Below, piece after piece: positions 14,656-23,730 of a DNA stretch of 64,000 nucleotides. Both the position numbers and the translations under genes were made by a program. Numbering within the stretch: the stretch's first letter is position 1; each line of letters starts with the position of its first letter. Origin of the DNA: Synoicihabitans lomoniglobus (GTDB taxonomy: Bacteria; Verrucomicrobiota; Verrucomicrobiia; Opitutales; Opitutaceae); contig NZ_CP119075.1 in assembly GCF_029023725.1 (NCBI RefSeq), positions 5,327,501-5,391,500 on the forward strand. Reading direction: 5' to 3'. The notes under the pieces were generated by a model. It did no database searches. It was not told the origin of the DNA and worked only from the letters and a program-made list of their open reading frames with translations.

Positions 14656-16284
14656 TCAGGGTTCCAATCGCACGATATGATAGCGGTGAAAGCCGAGCAG
14701 GGAAGGCGGCCAGCCTTTGACTTCCGGTCGGATGAGGTAGGACTGGGTGCCGTGATAGATGGGGGCGATGGGCGACTCCGCGATGAGAATGGCCTCGGCC
14801 TGCTGGTAGAGTTCGAAGCGCTGGGCCTCGTCGGCGGTGGCGCTGGCGCGGCTCACCAATTGATCATAGGTGGCGTTGCCCCAGCCGGTGGAGTTGTTGC
14901 CACTGTCGGTGAGGAACAATTCCAGAAATGTGAGCGGGTCGACGTAGTCGCCGATCCAGCGCGCGTTGGAGAGTTCGTAGTTGAGTTGGGTTTCGTCGTC
15001 GAGCCACACGCGTTGCTCCTTCATCGCCACGCGCATTTCGATTCCGAGTTCGCGGCGCCACATTTGTTGGATGGCTTCGAGCAAGGACTGGTTCATTTCC
15101 CGGGCGCGCGACATGGCTTCGACCACGGGAAAACCTTTGCCTCCCGGGTAACCGGCGGCGGCGAGCAGGGTGCGGGCTTGATCGGGATCGTAGCCGATGG
15201 CGGCCCGGGCGGTGTAACCGCCGATGCCGGGAGGATTGAGGCTGGTGGCGACGGTTTCACCGGCCTTGAAAACGTGGTCGGTCAACGCGGTGCGGTCGAT
15301 CGCCATGGTGAGGGCGCGGCGCACCCGCACGTCGTCGAACGGAGGGCGCGTCGTATTGAACCGCATGAAGCCGGTGAGCACGAACGGGTCGATGCGCAGT
15401 TGGTCCGGATGCTCGGCGCGATACGGGGCGATCTTGGTGAGGGGCACCTCCGAGGTGAGGTGGAGTTGGCCGGCGCGAAAGGCCGCTTCCTGCGCGGTGG
15501 CATTTTCGTAGGGGTAAAATGCGACGCCGTTGAGCGTGACGTTGGCGGCGTCGCGAAAATTGGGATTACGCACGCCGGTGAGGCGTTGGTTGGGCGACCA
15601 CTCCGCGACTTTGAACGGGCCATTGCCGACGATGTTTTCCGGGCGAGTCCAGCGATTGGAGCGCGAGTGCAGGTCGCCGTGTTGCGCGATCACATGGAGG
15701 GGCACGGGGAACGCGATGGCGAGGGTGAGGATCGAAGCGAGGCCGGGCGTGGGTTGGGCGAGTTCGAAAACCAACGTGGCATCGTCGGGCGCACGCACCC
15801 CGACTCGGGCAAAGTCGGTGATCTCACCGGCGTTGAAGGCGGCGGCGTGCTTGATGTTGTAGAGCACGTAGGCGTATTCGGCGGCCATGGCGGGAGCGAG
15901 CGCGCGGGCGAATGAATCGCGAAACGTGGGTGCGGTGATGGCGGTGCCGTCGGACCACTTCAAGTCGGGCGCGAGGTGAAAGGTCCAGGTGAGTCCGTCG
16001 TCGGAAACCTCCCAACTCCGGGCCGCGGCCGGGAGGGGTTTCGAGGTGGCCTCATCGACGGCGGTGAGGCCTTCGAAGAACGCCAGCTCCAGCTGCATGG
16101 TGGTGTAGGCCGTGATGACGTGGGGATCGAGACTCTCGGGCTCGGCCCCCACGGCGGAGTGCAGGACGCCCTCGCGGTTGCCTCGTTCGACGACGGTTTC
16201 GCGGGAACCGCAACCGCACACGGTGAGGAGAAGAAGGCCGGCCAAACCCAGGGCGAGTCCACGTGGAAGCATGCGGCGAAGCAA
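14656..16284 (-). CDS. Peptide ABC transporter substrate-binding lipoprotein (OppA/SBP family 5)
   Basis: 542 residues. The N-terminus has a basic start, a leucine-rich stretch and a lipobox ending at the cysteine in LLTVCGCGS. The mature protein shows the family-5 signature GAEPESLDPHVITAYTTMQL and typical blocks WEVSDDGLTWTFHLAPDLKW, FNTTRPPFDDVRVRRALTMA and IAPIYHGTQSYLIRPEVKG. It should bind oligopeptides outside the inner membrane for uptake or sensing. No permease or ATPase gene is adjacent, so it is an orphan receptor here. Confidence 0.93.
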   Translation of the reverse strand: MLRRMLPRGLALGLAGLLLLTVCGCGSRETVVERGNREGVLHSAVGAEPESLDPHVITAYTTMQLELAFFEGLTAVDEATSKPLPAAARSWEVSDDGLTWTFHLAPDLKWSDGTAITAPTFRDSFARALAPAMAAEYAYVLYNIKHAAAFNAGEITDFARVGVRAPDDATLVFELAQPTPGLASILTLAIAFPVPLHVIAQHGDLHSRSNRWTRPENIVGNGPFKVAEWSPNQRLTGVRNPNFRDAANVTLNGVAFYPYENATAQEAAFRAGQLHLTSEVPLTKIAPYRAEHPDQLRIDPFVLTGFMRFNTTRPPFDDVRVRRALTMAIDRTALTDHVFKAGETVATSLNPPGIGGYTARAAIGYDPDQARTLLAAAGYPGGKGFPVVEAMSRAREMNQSLLEAIQQMWRRELGIEMRVAMKEQRVWLDDETQLNYELSNARWIGDYVDPLTFLELFLTDSGNNSTGWGNATYDQLVSRASATADEAQRFELYQQAEAILIAESPIAPIYHGTQSYLIRPEVKGWPPSLLGFHRYHIVRLEP

Positions 16285-16381
16285 ACGGGTGGGCGCGGTC
16301 GGGGCAACCTTGCAACGTTGATTGAGTCTTGCCGCTGCGGAGCGGGCGGCGTGTGATCGGCGCGAACACCCCTTCCGGCTT

Positions 16382-17377
16382 ATGCAATGGTATTACGCGA
16401 TCGACGGTCAGCGCCACGGACCGATTTCCGAACAAGAATTTGCCCAGCTCGTCGCCGATGGCACGGTGAGCGACGAGACCCTGGTCTGGCATCAGGGGCT
16501 GGAGGCGTGGGCGCCCTGGTCGACGCTGAGCGCGAGCCACCCGTTGCCCGCGGTGGGGGATGGCGCCGGGGTGCCGAGCATCCCGGTGGCTGCACCGACG
16601 GACGAAGACGCGACCGATTCCGGCGTGCCTACCACCTGGACCATCACCGATTTTTCCGACCGGCTGCGTAGCAACGGATTCAATACATCGGTGGAGGGCT
16701 GCATGGGTCGGGCCTGGGCCAATTATAAGAGCGTCTTCGGTCTGGCGGTGGGCATCACGCTGGTGGGTTATTTGATTGTGTTCGCCGCGGGTCTGGTGCC
16801 GATCCTGGGCATCTTTTCCTCCATCCTCGTCACGCCGCAGATCACGGGTGGAGTGACGGCGTTTTTCCTGCGGCGCTCGCGCGGGGACGAAGCGGGTTTT
16901 GACAGCCTGTTTGACGGATTTACCAAGCGCTTTGGTCGTTTCGCCCTGGTCGGTCTGTTGCAGGCGGTGGTGACGTTGCTGGTGTTGGGGGCGATGATTG
17001 TGCCCATGTTGGCAATGGGACTTTCGGCGGAAGCGCTGGAAGCCGGTCAGGCGCCGGATATCCCGCCCGCGGCGGCGGTTGGTTTCATGGCTGTGTTGTT
17101 CGTCGTGATGCTGGTATTGATGTTTTTCGGGCTCCGTTTCCTGCTGGTGCATGTGATCATCATGGATACCGACCACGGCGTGATTGATGCATTCCGGCTG
17201 AGTTGGCGGATCACGGGCACCAAGTTCTGGACCATGGTGGGCCTCTGTTTGCTGATGGTCGTGCTGGCCATCGTCGGAACGTTGGCGTTGTTGATCGGCC
17301 TGATCTTCACGCTGCCTCTGATCGTGGCCATGGTGGCCCAGATTTATCAGGATGCCTGTGACTCGGTCACGGCCTGA
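16382..17377 (+). CDS. GYF_2 (DUF4339) domain membrane protein
   Basis: 331 residues from the ATG at 16382 (MQWYYAIDGQRHGPISEQEF). Residues 1-50 form a GYF_2 domain with the W-Y-Y...G-P-I pattern and W...AW. After a linker, the rest (about 110-331) has four to five hydrophobic segments, for example FGLAVGITLVGYLIVFAAGL and FWTMVGLCLLMVVLAIVGTL. The domain usually mediates protein contacts through proline-rich peptides. It is divergent from the lipoprotein at 16284. Confidence 0.85.
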   Translation: MQWYYAIDGQRHGPISEQEFAQLVADGTVSDETLVWHQGLEAWAPWSTLSASHPLPAVGDGAGVPSIPVAAPTDEDATDSGVPTTWTITDFSDRLRSNGFNTSVEGCMGRAWANYKSVFGLAVGITLVGYLIVFAAGLVPILGIFSSILVTPQITGGVTAFFLRRSRGDEAGFDSLFDGFTKRFGRFALVGLLQAVVTLLVLGAMIVPMLAMGLSAEALEAGQAPDIPPAAAVGFMAVLFVVMLVLMFFGLRFLLVHVIIMDTDHGVIDAFRLSWRITGTKFWTMVGLCLLMVVLAIVGTLALLIGLIFTLPLIVAMVAQIYQDACDSVTA

Positions 17378-17456
17378 CGGCCCGCGCGGCTCATGAACGC
17401 CGAAACTTTTTTCTAAGACGCGGCGGCGAGCGGCGTAATCTCCTGTGCAGGTCCGA

Positions 17457-17981
17457 ATGAAATCGACCGATCATCATGAACACACAGGAAATTGGGTTGA
17501 AGAAGCCGTGCGTGAGCACGAGGCGTCGTTGCTCCGGTATGCCACCAGACTGGTGGGGGACCCCGAGCGGGCGCGCGATGTCGTGCAGGACACCTTCGTC
17601 CGTTTGCTCAAGCAGCCGCCGGAGCGCGTCAACGGTCATGTGGTCGAGTGGTTGTTCACGGTCTGTCGGAACCGGTCGCTCGATGTTATACGCAAGGAGA
17701 GCCGCATGAGCCACTTTGCGGACGGCGAAGTCGAAACGGTGCGGGCCCGCGAGCCACGTCCCGGTCATCAACTCGAAGCGACCGAAAAGCGCGACGCGGT
17801 GCTGGCGATGGTCGATCGACTGCCGCCGAACCAGCAGGAGGTGATCCGCCTCAAATTTCAGAGCGGATTCAGTTACAAGGAAATCAGCCGCATCACCGAA
17901 CTCTCGGTCAGCAATGTGGGCTTCCTGATTCACACGGCGGTGAAGCGGCTGCGGCAGGAAATGGCCGCGCAACAACCCTGA
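17457..17981 (+). CDS. ECF-family RNA polymerase sigma factor
   Basis: 174 residues from the ATG at 17457; a GTG at 17445 is an alternative. Sigma-70 region 2 spans HEASLLRYATRLVGDPERAR with VVQDTFVRLL, and region 4 spans LPPNQQEVIRLKFQSGFSYK with ISRITELSVSNVGFLIHTAV. It redirects RNA polymerase to a small regulon. The next gene, 25 bp downstream, is a membrane-anchored von Willebrand protein with an anti-sigma-like N-terminus, the probable controller. Confidence 0.93.
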   Translation: MKSTDHHEHTGNWVEEAVREHEASLLRYATRLVGDPERARDVVQDTFVRLLKQPPERVNGHVVEWLFTVCRNRSLDVIRKESRMSHFADGEVETVRAREPRPGHQLEATEKRDAVLAMVDRLPPNQQEVIRLKFQSGFSYKEISRITELSVSNVGFLIHTAVKRLRQEMAAQQP

Positions 17982-18006
17982 GCCCAACGAGGAGAATTTT
18001 CAGATC

Positions 18007-20343
18007 ATGAACGAACAGACACTCACGCCCGACGATCCGCGCCTCACTGCGTTTGCGTTGGGAGAATTGGACGGAGCCGAGGCGATGGCGATCGCGGCAG
18101 CCGTGGCGGCCGACCCGCTGCTGACCGCAGCGGTGGAAGAGATTCGCGCGACCATGTTGACGCTGGAGGACGTATTGGCGGCGGAACCCGTGCCGGCGGT
18201 GAATCCGATCGAACTGCCGACCGAGGATTACCCGCTCGATAGCCGCAAGGTCGTGCGATTTCCGTATTTTTGGGTCTCGGGCCTGATGGCGGCCGGCTTT
18301 GCCGTATTGGTCGTGGTGCACGACCCCGAATCGCCGGTGAAGCCACAGGAGGAGGTGCTGCACTACGAGGTCAATCTGAGCGAAACCGTGAGCGACGAGA
18401 CGAGTGCTGATGCGATGGAAATGGCACCGCTTGATTCGGAGGTCGATACCCGGGAAGAACGGCCGACGGACGGGGTTTCGTCGGAGTCAGTCGCCACCAT
18501 GGGAGTCGCGCGATCAGACGAGTCTACAGAATTTCGTTCGCTGGATGAAGCGCTCCGGATGGCGGACGGCACGGTCAGCCTGCCCACGGTGTTGGTGGAA
18601 ATTTCCCGTGAACAAGCGGAGAGCGCGCAGGCCGAGCAAGCCATGAAGTCGATGGGTTTGACCAGCGGGGACAAGCTTTCCGTGGGATCGTCGGGTCCGG
18701 TCTCGTCGCCCCCGACCACGCCTACCCATGAACCCGGGGCGAACGCGGTGAGTTACTACGCGTCCGTCGAACCTGCTCCGTCATCCACCGATGGATACAC
18801 CCGAACGTTGCGGACCCGTTCGCTGGCGATGACCAACCGCATCATGCCAGCTACGAACCAGCTCATGCTGATGCCGTCGCCCGATCCACTCAGGGACCTG
18901 GATGCGTCGCAGGAAGGCTACGCCCCGATCACGGAGGCCGCCTGGCAGCGCGTCGGAGATCATCCGGTGTCCACGTTTTCCATTGATGTCGACACGGGCA
19001 GCTACGCCAACGTGCGTCGGTTTATCAACTCCGACCAGCTCCCGCCGGTCGATGCCGTGCGCATCGAGGAGATGATCAACGCTTTCAGTTACAACTATCC
19101 GGCCCCGGCGATGGGCAGCGATGCGCCGTTTGCGGCCAGCTTGGAAGTCGCCTCCGCGCCGTGGGCACCGGAACATCGCCTCGTGCGCATCGGGCTCAAG
19201 GGTCGCGATATTGCCGCGGGCCAGCGGGCTCCGGCGAATCTAGTGTTTCTGTTGGATGTCTCCGGGTCGATGCGAGCCGAGAACAAGTTGCCCCTGGTCA
19301 AAGAGGCGATGCGTCTGCTCGTCGGACAGTTGCAGGCGGACGACCGGGTGGCGATCGTGACTTACGCCGGGACTTCGGGACTGGCGTTGCCCTCGACGCC
19401 GGCCACGCAACGCCGCGCCATCATCGCCGCACTGGACCGTTTGCAACCAGCCGGGGGCACCAACGGCGCGATGGGAATCCACCTCGCCTACGACATCGCG
19501 AAGGCCAACTTCGTGACCGGCGGCATCAACCGCGTGATCCTGTGCACCGACGGTGATTTCAACGTCGGCCCGTCCGGGCAGGGCGATCTCGGGCGGCTCA
19601 TCACGGAGAAGGCGGAATCGGACGTGTTTCTCACGACGCTCGGGTTTGGCATGGGCAATTATCAGGATCAAACGCTGGAGCGTCTCGCCGACATGGGCAA
19701 CGGCAGCTACGGCTATATCGACTCGCCCAAGGAAGCACGCCGCCTGCTGGTCGAGCAAGTCAACGGCACGCTCGCGACCATCGCCAAGGACGTGAAAATC
19801 CAGGTCGAATTCAATCCGGCGCTGGTCGAATCGTATCGGCTTATTGGTTACGAAAATCGCGCCTTGGCGAAGGAGGACTTTGCCAACGATCAAGTCGACG
19901 CCGGCGAGATCGGCGCGGGTCATACCGTGACCGCCCTTTACGAAATCGTGCCGGTGGGCGGAGCGGCGGCGCGCGGGTCCGCGGCGGTCTCGGACGACCT
20001 GCGTTATCAAACGGTGGCCCGATCCCTGGCGAGCGAAGTCAGCCATGAGTTGCTCACGGTGAAAGTGCGCGCCAAGGCACCCGATCAGGATGCCAGTCGT
20101 CGGTGGGATTTCCCCCTGGTGGATCAAGGGGCGGCGTTTGCCACGGCTTCGGCCGATTTCAAATTTGCCACCGCCGTGGCGGGCTTCGGCATGGTGTTGC
20201 GCGACTCAACCTTTCTGGGGGCGACGACATTGCGCCGCGTGCTGGATTGGGGTGAGGCGGGCATGGATTACGATCCGGCCGGTTACCGCGCCGAGTTCAT
20301 CGAACTGGTTCGCCGCGCGGAAGTGCTGCAGCGACAGGGGTAG
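18007..20343 (+). CDS. Membrane-anchored von Willebrand factor A protein with anti-sigma-like N-terminus and DUF3520
   Basis: 778 residues. Residues 1-60 (DDPRLTAFALGELDGAEAMA) resemble the cytoplasmic part of anti-sigma factors. One membrane helix follows near 80-100 (FPYFWVSGLMAAGFAVLVVV). The outside part has a low-complexity region, a VWA_N block (VSTFSIDVDTGSYANVRRFI), a VWA domain with the MIDAS motif DVSGS in FLLDVSGSMRAEN (about 415-425) and a C-terminal DUF3520 (about 600-775). This layout, right after an ECF sigma gene, suggests sensing outside and sigma sequestration inside. Released sigma may transcribe the pair itself. Confidence 0.9.
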   Translation: MNEQTLTPDDPRLTAFALGELDGAEAMAIAAAVAADPLLTAAVEEIRATMLTLEDVLAAEPVPAVNPIELPTEDYPLDSRKVVRFPYFWVSGLMAAGFAVLVVVHDPESPVKPQEEVLHYEVNLSETVSDETSADAMEMAPLDSEVDTREERPTDGVSSESVATMGVARSDESTEFRSLDEALRMADGTVSLPTVLVEISREQAESAQAEQAMKSMGLTSGDKLSVGSSGPVSSPPTTPTHEPGANAVSYYASVEPAPSSTDGYTRTLRTRSLAMTNRIMPATNQLMLMPSPDPLRDLDASQEGYAPITEAAWQRVGDHPVSTFSIDVDTGSYANVRRFINSDQLPPVDAVRIEEMINAFSYNYPAPAMGSDAPFAASLEVASAPWAPEHRLVRIGLKGRDIAAGQRAPANLVFLLDVSGSMRAENKLPLVKEAMRLLVGQLQADDRVAIVTYAGTSGLALPSTPATQRRAIIAALDRLQPAGGTNGAMGIHLAYDIAKANFVTGGINRVILCTDGDFNVGPSGQGDLGRLITEKAESDVFLTTLGFGMGNYQDQTLERLADMGNGSYGYIDSPKEARRLLVEQVNGTLATIAKDVKIQVEFNPALVESYRLIGYENRALAKEDFANDQVDAGEIGAGHTVTALYEIVPVGGAAARGSAAVSDDLRYQTVARSLASEVSHELLTVKVRAKAPDQDASRRWDFPLVDQGAAFATASADFKFATAVAGFGMVLRDSTFLGATTLRRVLDWGEAGMDYDPAGYRAEFIELVRRAEVLQRQG

Positions 20344-20399
20344 GCGGAGGGTAGCCGATGGGGCGAACGTTACCGTGCAATACCTGAACGGTTTCCTCG

Positions 20400-20488
20400 G
20401 AGGGACCGGTTCCACCCGGTCCGCGTTGCCTCTGGGGCGAGCTGGCGGAGAGGCAGGTGCGGACGACGTGGAAGTCGTCCCTCCGGGT
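20400..20488. repeat. Paired REP-like palindromes at convergent gene ends
   Basis: Two related palindromic units face each other: GGAGGGACCGGTTCCACCCG... from about 20400 and its mirror GGACGACGTGGAAGTCGTCC near 20460-20480. They share GGAGGGAC and TCCAC-G-GTCC blocks. Placed between the convergent vWA and cyclase genes, they can fold in both RNA directions and probably end transcription. Such units are common as dispersed repeats in Opitutaceae-like genomes. Confidence 0.7.
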
Positions 20489-22185
20489 TATTCCGCGTCG
20501 TCGACGGCGTGGATGTGGGCGCCTTCGGAGCGGCCCTTGACGCCGACGACTCCGAGGTCGCGGGTGCGGAACTTCAGGTCGGGTCCCGCCGCCTGCAGCG
20601 TGGCTTCACTTACGATGAGATCGGTGGCAAAGGCCGGGTTGCGGGTGAGGGATTGCAGCCGACTGGCGAGGTTTACGCCGTCGCCGATCACCGAGTAGTT
20701 CAGTCGGCGATGCGAACCGATGTTTCCCGCAATCACGGGCGCGGTGTTGATGCCGATGCCGAAGGCGAGCGGGGCATGGCCTTCGGATTGCAACTCGGTG
20801 TTGAGTTCGGTGAGGGCGCGGCGCATCGCGAGAGCGGCGTCCACCGCGCGTCGGGCCGCGTCATCGCCCGTCACGGGAGCGCCGAAGAGGGCCATGATTT
20901 CGTCGCCGATGAACTTGTCGATGACGCCGCCGGCCGACTCGATGGCCTGGCTCATGCGGTCGAGATAGCGGTTGAGCAGAGTCACCACCTCGCGCGGCGG
21001 CAGCTTCTCACTCAACGTGGTAAAGCCGCGCAGATCGGCGAACAGGATGGTGACTTCGCGCTCCTCGCCGCCGAGCGCGGCACCTTCCCGCATGAGTTCG
21101 GCGGCGACTTCGGGCGACACGTTTTTGTCGAGCAGATCGCGCACTTGGTCGCGTTCGGCGAGGCCGCTGCTCATGGCATTGAACGCGCGGGCCAGATCAC
21201 CGAGTTCGTCCTCCCGGCCCAGCTCCAGCCGGGTGTCGTAGTCGCCGGATGCGATCACGGCCGTGTGCGCGGCGAGCTCCTGCACGGGTTGACTTAGGCG
21301 GCCCGCGAACCACCAGCCCAACCCTCCCGCCAGCACCACGCCGCCCAAGCTCACGAGCAGGATGAGACGACTCAGGCGGCGAGCGGGCGCGAGTTTTTCG
21401 TCGAGTGAATACTGGAGGATGATCGAAAGGCGCCCGCCCTCGTCGGTGGGCATGGTGCGGATGTTTACTTTCGAAGCGTCGCCAGCCAGATCGACATTGT
21501 GGATGAGGGTATCGTCGGCCTGGAGGTCCCGCCATTGGTGGACCAAGGCTCCGCGAATACCGGTGGCGAGGCTGGTCGCCGTGATCTCGCCCGCCCGGTT
21601 GGCGAAACTCACGTCGACGGCGGTCTGTTGCCGGAGATTGCGGGCAAATTCGCTGTCGATATGAAACCCCACCACCCACCAACCGACGATGGCGGGGGCG
21701 CGGATCGGCACGGTCACGACCGAAAACAAACGTCCGTCGATCTCGGCATAGCCACTGGCCTGGGCGGACGCGCTTTCGTCGGCGCGAAACACCAGCTCGG
21801 TGAAGGCATGGTCGCCCACGGTTTCGCTGGCGGCGATGGTGATGCCGTCCAAGTCGACCCAGGCGTTGAAATCGGCGTGGATGCGATCGCTGGCGCTGAC
21901 GAAGGCGGACTGGAGGGTGCGGGAATCGTCGGCCGATTCGAAAAACAAACGCCGAAACGCGTAATCGCTGGCGACGGCTTGGGCGCTCAATGCGAGCAGG
22001 GAAATGCGTTCGTCCGTTACGCGATCAAACACTGCTGCCGCGCTGCGCAGGTTGGTATCGATTTCCCGGTCGGCCTCGCGCCGGTTGACGGTGGCCACGA
22101 TGACGTAGGTCGCGATCTGGGCCGTTGCCACGACGGCGAGAAAGAGGGTGAGCAACGACGCCCGGAAGCTGCGAAACCGGATCAT
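20488..22185 (-). CDS. Membrane adenylate/guanylate cyclase (class III) with sensor and HAMP domains
   Basis: 565 residues from MIRFRSFRASLLTLFLAVVA at 22185. A first membrane helix is followed by a double-Cache-like extracellular part (about 30-260), a second helix (LILLVSLGGVVLAGGLGWWF), HAMP (GRLSQPVQELAAHTAVIASG) and the catalytic domain. The latter shows VTILFADLRGFTTLSE with metal aspartate, KFIGDEIMALFGAP with the second aspartate, and NYSVIGDGVNLASRLQ. It should make cyclic nucleotide in response to an outside signal. It ends an operon 11 bp after a cupredoxin-like protein gene. Confidence 0.93.
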   Translation of the reverse strand: MIRFRSFRASLLTLFLAVVATAQIATYVIVATVNRREADREIDTNLRSAAAVFDRVTDERISLLALSAQAVASDYAFRRLFFESADDSRTLQSAFVSASDRIHADFNAWVDLDGITIAASETVGDHAFTELVFRADESASAQASGYAEIDGRLFSVVTVPIRAPAIVGWWVVGFHIDSEFARNLRQQTAVDVSFANRAGEITATSLATGIRGALVHQWRDLQADDTLIHNVDLAGDASKVNIRTMPTDEGGRLSIILQYSLDEKLAPARRLSRLILLVSLGGVVLAGGLGWWFAGRLSQPVQELAAHTAVIASGDYDTRLELGREDELGDLARAFNAMSSGLAERDQVRDLLDKNVSPEVAAELMREGAALGGEEREVTILFADLRGFTTLSEKLPPREVVTLLNRYLDRMSQAIESAGGVIDKFIGDEIMALFGAPVTGDDAARRAVDAALAMRRALTELNTELQSEGHAPLAFGIGINTAPVIAGNIGSHRRLNYSVIGDGVNLASRLQSLTRNPAFATDLIVSEATLQAAGPDLKFRTRDLGVVGVKGRSEGAHIHAVDDAE

Positions 22186-22196
22186 CGGCGGAGCGT

Positions 22197-22850
22197 TCAG
22201 TAGCCCTTGCCGCCCGCGCCGGGTGCCCGCCGAATCCGGCGATCGGGACGCAGACGCAGTTCGAGCGCGACGGGGGCCGGATCCTCGGCGGTGATCGTGA
22301 CCTCCTGCTCGACGTTGGTGCGCATGCGCGGATGCCATGCGGTGAGGCGGTAGCGGCCAGGCGGGATGCCGGTGATTGAAGCCGTGCCTTCGGCGGCGGT
22401 CGTGCCGAACCACGGGGTATCGACCACCATGATGTAGGAGAGCATCCAGTCGTGGATGTTGCAGCCGATCGGCACCAGCCCGGCTTGCTCGAACACCACG
22501 GATTCGTGAACGTTGCCCCCGTGCAGGGGAATCTCAAACTGGGCCGGCCGCGAGAGGGAGTAGACGTGATGTTGCACCTCGTCGCGATTGGGGAAGACCA
22601 CATGGGTGCCGGTGCGCACGGCGATGACGTAGGGGTTAAACTCTTCGTCCTTTTGCTCCACTGTGGCCGAGAGCGAACCGCTCGGCGCGGGCGCGGGCAA
22701 GGCGGCGTCGAGCGGATCGAGCCATACCACGAGGTCAGCGACCGCCGTGGATTTCTGGTCGGTGGCGGTGATCGTCAATTCCGACGCCCGGGTGGTAAAC
22801 GGCAGGCCGATCAGCAGCCAGAGGGCGAGGTGGGCACGTTTAGAAAACAT
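22197..22850 (-). CDS. Periplasmic cupredoxin-like / methylamine-utilisation-type protein
   Basis: 217 residues with signal peptide MFSKRAHLALWLLIGLPFTT. The region YVIAVRTGTHVVFPNRDEVQ, HHVYSLS and GLVPIGCNIHDWMLSYIMVV carries the His...Cys-x2-His ligands of a type I copper site (plastocyanin-like). The C-terminal part (GTASITGIPPGRYRLTAWHP) is a carboxypeptidase-regulatory beta domain. Similar proteins are annotated as methylamine utilisation proteins. It overlaps the end of the beta-barrel gene by 11 bp, so the three genes barrel, cupredoxin and cyclase are one operon. Confidence 0.85.
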   Translation of the reverse strand: MFSKRAHLALWLLIGLPFTTRASELTITATDQKSTAVADLVVWLDPLDAALPAPAPSGSLSATVEQKDEEFNPYVIAVRTGTHVVFPNRDEVQHHVYSLSRPAQFEIPLHGGNVHESVVFEQAGLVPIGCNIHDWMLSYIMVVDTPWFGTTAAEGTASITGIPPGRYRLTAWHPRMRTNVEQEVTITAEDPAPVALELRLRPDRRIRRAPGAGGKGY

Positions 22851-23730
22851 GGATGAACTGCAGGCTTAACACCTGGGTGGAGTAGTTGCGACCTTTGCTG
22901 GCTTTGGATTCGGATGCATCGATGCTGGCCGCGATGGTGGTGGATGATCCGATGGCCCGGGCGAGGGAGGCCGTGACGCCGCTGGTGCGGGCGCGAGCGC
23001 GGTAGGGGAACCAATCGCCGCCGAAAATGCCGTCCTGCCAATGGGGGCCGCCGGTGATTTCCGGCCAGCTTTCCCGGCACCACGCCGTGCGATCGCCCTC
23101 GCGAAAGCGGGCGGAAAGCGCGAGGCGCCACTCCCGGGTAAGGTCGAGATCGGCCCCGAGTTGGGCTGTGTAACCGGTCCCCGAATACGTGGAACGGCGG
23201 GCGTCGAAGCGATCGAGCGCCACGCTGGCGGCGGCGGTGACGATGGGAGTGAAGCGCCGTTGCAGGCGGAGCGACGCGGCGAGGCGGTGGCCGGTCCAGG
23301 GGCTGGTGGCGGCAAACACGCGGGCACCTTCCACGCTCAGATCGAGCCGGGGGGCGTAGGGCCCGAGGCCGAATTTGCGGCGCAGGCCGGTGCGAACGCC
23401 CGCCTCGGTCTGATCGAGGCCGGACCAATCCTGCCAGTGTCGGGTGCGGGCGAAGCCGGCGAGATGGCCCTGCCAGTCGCGATTGAGGATGCGCAGGGTG
23501 CTGAAGTCGATGTCGGCGGCGGCGGCGAAGTCGGACTTCTCATCGCGCAGGGAGCGCGTGACGTTGTCGTTGTGGTCGACCGTGGCGCTCAGGGTGGGTT
23601 TCCACGCGGCTTGGATCGACCCGACGCCCATCATCAGCCCCATGATACTGAACAGGCTGGACGAAAATGCTCGGAGGAAACGCGCGGAGTTGCTCAAGGG
23701 GTAGCGAGGAGAGGTTGCAGGGTTTGCCAA
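22840..23730 (-). CDS. Putative outer-membrane beta-barrel protein
   Basis: Up to 296 residues from the ATG at 23730, which overlaps the upstream esterase gene by 37 bp; a TTG at 23697 would start just at the signal sequence SNSARFLRAFSSSLFSIMGL and may be the real start. The mature part has repeated amphipathic strands (SATVDHNDNVTRSL, RLAASLRLQRRFTPIVTAAA) and a C-terminal phenylalanine (SLQFIHVF), both typical of outer-membrane barrels. No family name. Partner of the cupredoxin and cyclase in one operon. Confidence 0.75.
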   Translation of the reverse strand: MANPATSPRYPLSNSARFLRAFSSSLFSIMGLMMGVGSIQAAWKPTLSATVDHNDNVTRSLRDEKSDFAAAADIDFSTLRILNRDWQGHLAGFARTRHWQDWSGLDQTEAGVRTGLRRKFGLGPYAPRLDLSVEGARVFAATSPWTGHRLAASLRLQRRFTPIVTAAASVALDRFDARRSTYSGTGYTAQLGADLDLTREWRLALSARFREGDRTAWCRESWPEITGGPHWQDGIFGGDWFPYRARARTSGVTASLARAIGSSTTIAASIDASESKASKGRNYSTQVLSLQFIHVF

